Program-made: the position numbers and the translations under genes | Source: Cydia pomonella | Taxonomy: Eukaryota; Arthropoda; Insecta; Lepidoptera; Tortricidae | Direction of reading: 5' to 3' | NCBI RefSeq assembly: GCF_033807575.1 | Contig: NC_084727.1 | Span: forward strand, 2,914,001 to 2,978,000 | Length of the DNA stretch: 64,000 nucleotides | In this document: one piece after another, positions 63,690-64,000 of the stretch | Numbering within the stretch: the first letter of the stretch is position 1 | How the letters are laid out: each line of letters starts with the position of its first letter | Notes under the pieces: model-generated | Database searches by the model: none | Told to the model about the DNA's origin: nothing | Seen by the model: only the letters and a program-made list of their open reading frames with translations

Positions 63690-64000
63690 TCCATATCACT
63701 TAAAAAGAGAAACATGGACATACAACAGAAAAGTGGCATAATAGACGCTCTGCCATACGCACAAAAACTGAAATTGAAATGGTGTGGCCACGTTCAAACA
63801 AAGAAAGATGGGCAAAAATAACCACGGTGTGGGATGACCCCACTGGGACCAGGAAACCCGGGAAGCCCAAAGAAAGGTGGACCGATGAAATAGTGGCTAC
63901 AGCTGGCAAAGATTGGCCACAGAAGGCCAAGGATGGAAATACTCGGCGAAAACTGGAGGAGGCCTTCACCCAAAGAAGGATCTTTACGAGCAAACTTTAA
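63690..64000 (+). mobile_element. LINE (RTE-type) ORF2 C-terminus, frameshifted, cut by the window edge
   Basis: One frame gives SGIIDALPYAQKLKLKWCGH, then VQTKKDG and a stop. The next frame continues ERWAKITTVWDDPTGTRKPG, KPKERWTDEIVATAGKDWPQ and EEAFTQR. Together they follow the RTE order LKW-x-GHV, RW, GxP-x-x-RW-x-DEI and EAF-x-Q, so a frameshift lies near 63800. It is open to the last base. Confidence 0.72.

Overview
The window looks like a eukaryotic nuclear genome segment, most likely from a moth or butterfly. That is an inference from four things: AT-rich DNA, intron-split genes with GT-AG junctions, several tRNA-derived SINE families, and very dense fold-back (MITE), RTE/Jockey-type LINE, Helitron-like and Ty3/gypsy insertions. 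There is no bacterial or organellar signal and no CRISPR array. Coordinates of exons were read by eye from splice signals and reading-phase agreement; repeat edges are approximate unless a target-site duplication (TSD) is given.

Host genes. (1) On the minus strand, a C2H2 zinc-finger gene runs from an ATG at 13359 through four exons (13359-12516, 9115-8986, 7094-7027, 6007-5802), all phases agreeing; it continues left beyond what I can follow. The 3' part of its last visible exon, with the donor and the start of the next intron, is amplified into a tandem array (4660-5800). (2) On the plus strand, a SERAC1-like lipase-family gene has a probable promoter/5' UTR exon near 22.3-22.5 kb, a coding exon at 26779-26846 and exons at 57869-57951 and 58043-58171, so one intron is about 31 kb. 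(3) A minus-strand first exon (3810-3508) of a Cys-rich protein of unknown function starts beside a CpG-rich putative promoter.

Mobile DNA makes up most of the rest. A complete Ty3/gypsy-type LTR retrotransposon (35846-41299, LTRs apparently identical, TSD GACT) sits in the SERAC1-like intron. LINEs are a plus-strand RT-domain copy (9340-11465), a minus-strand endonuclease-RT copy (about 48987-51990), an ORF1-only fragment (32247-33190) and many C-terminal scraps. Two tRNA-derived SINE families, two Helitron-like copies, at least three hAT-like MITEs with 8-bp TSDs, and many fold-back elements, several nested, fill the introns and intergenic DNA.

Tandem repeats are a 107-bp satellite-like array with higher-order order (1445-2425), the exon-derived array (4660-5800) and a 23-bp minisatellite (58917-59164). 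The most unusual signals are the exon-intron amplification in the zinc-finger gene, a set of stem-varying hairpins in the LTR, a perfect 23-bp-stem hairpin at 35396-35446, and an ORF1-only LINE fragment.
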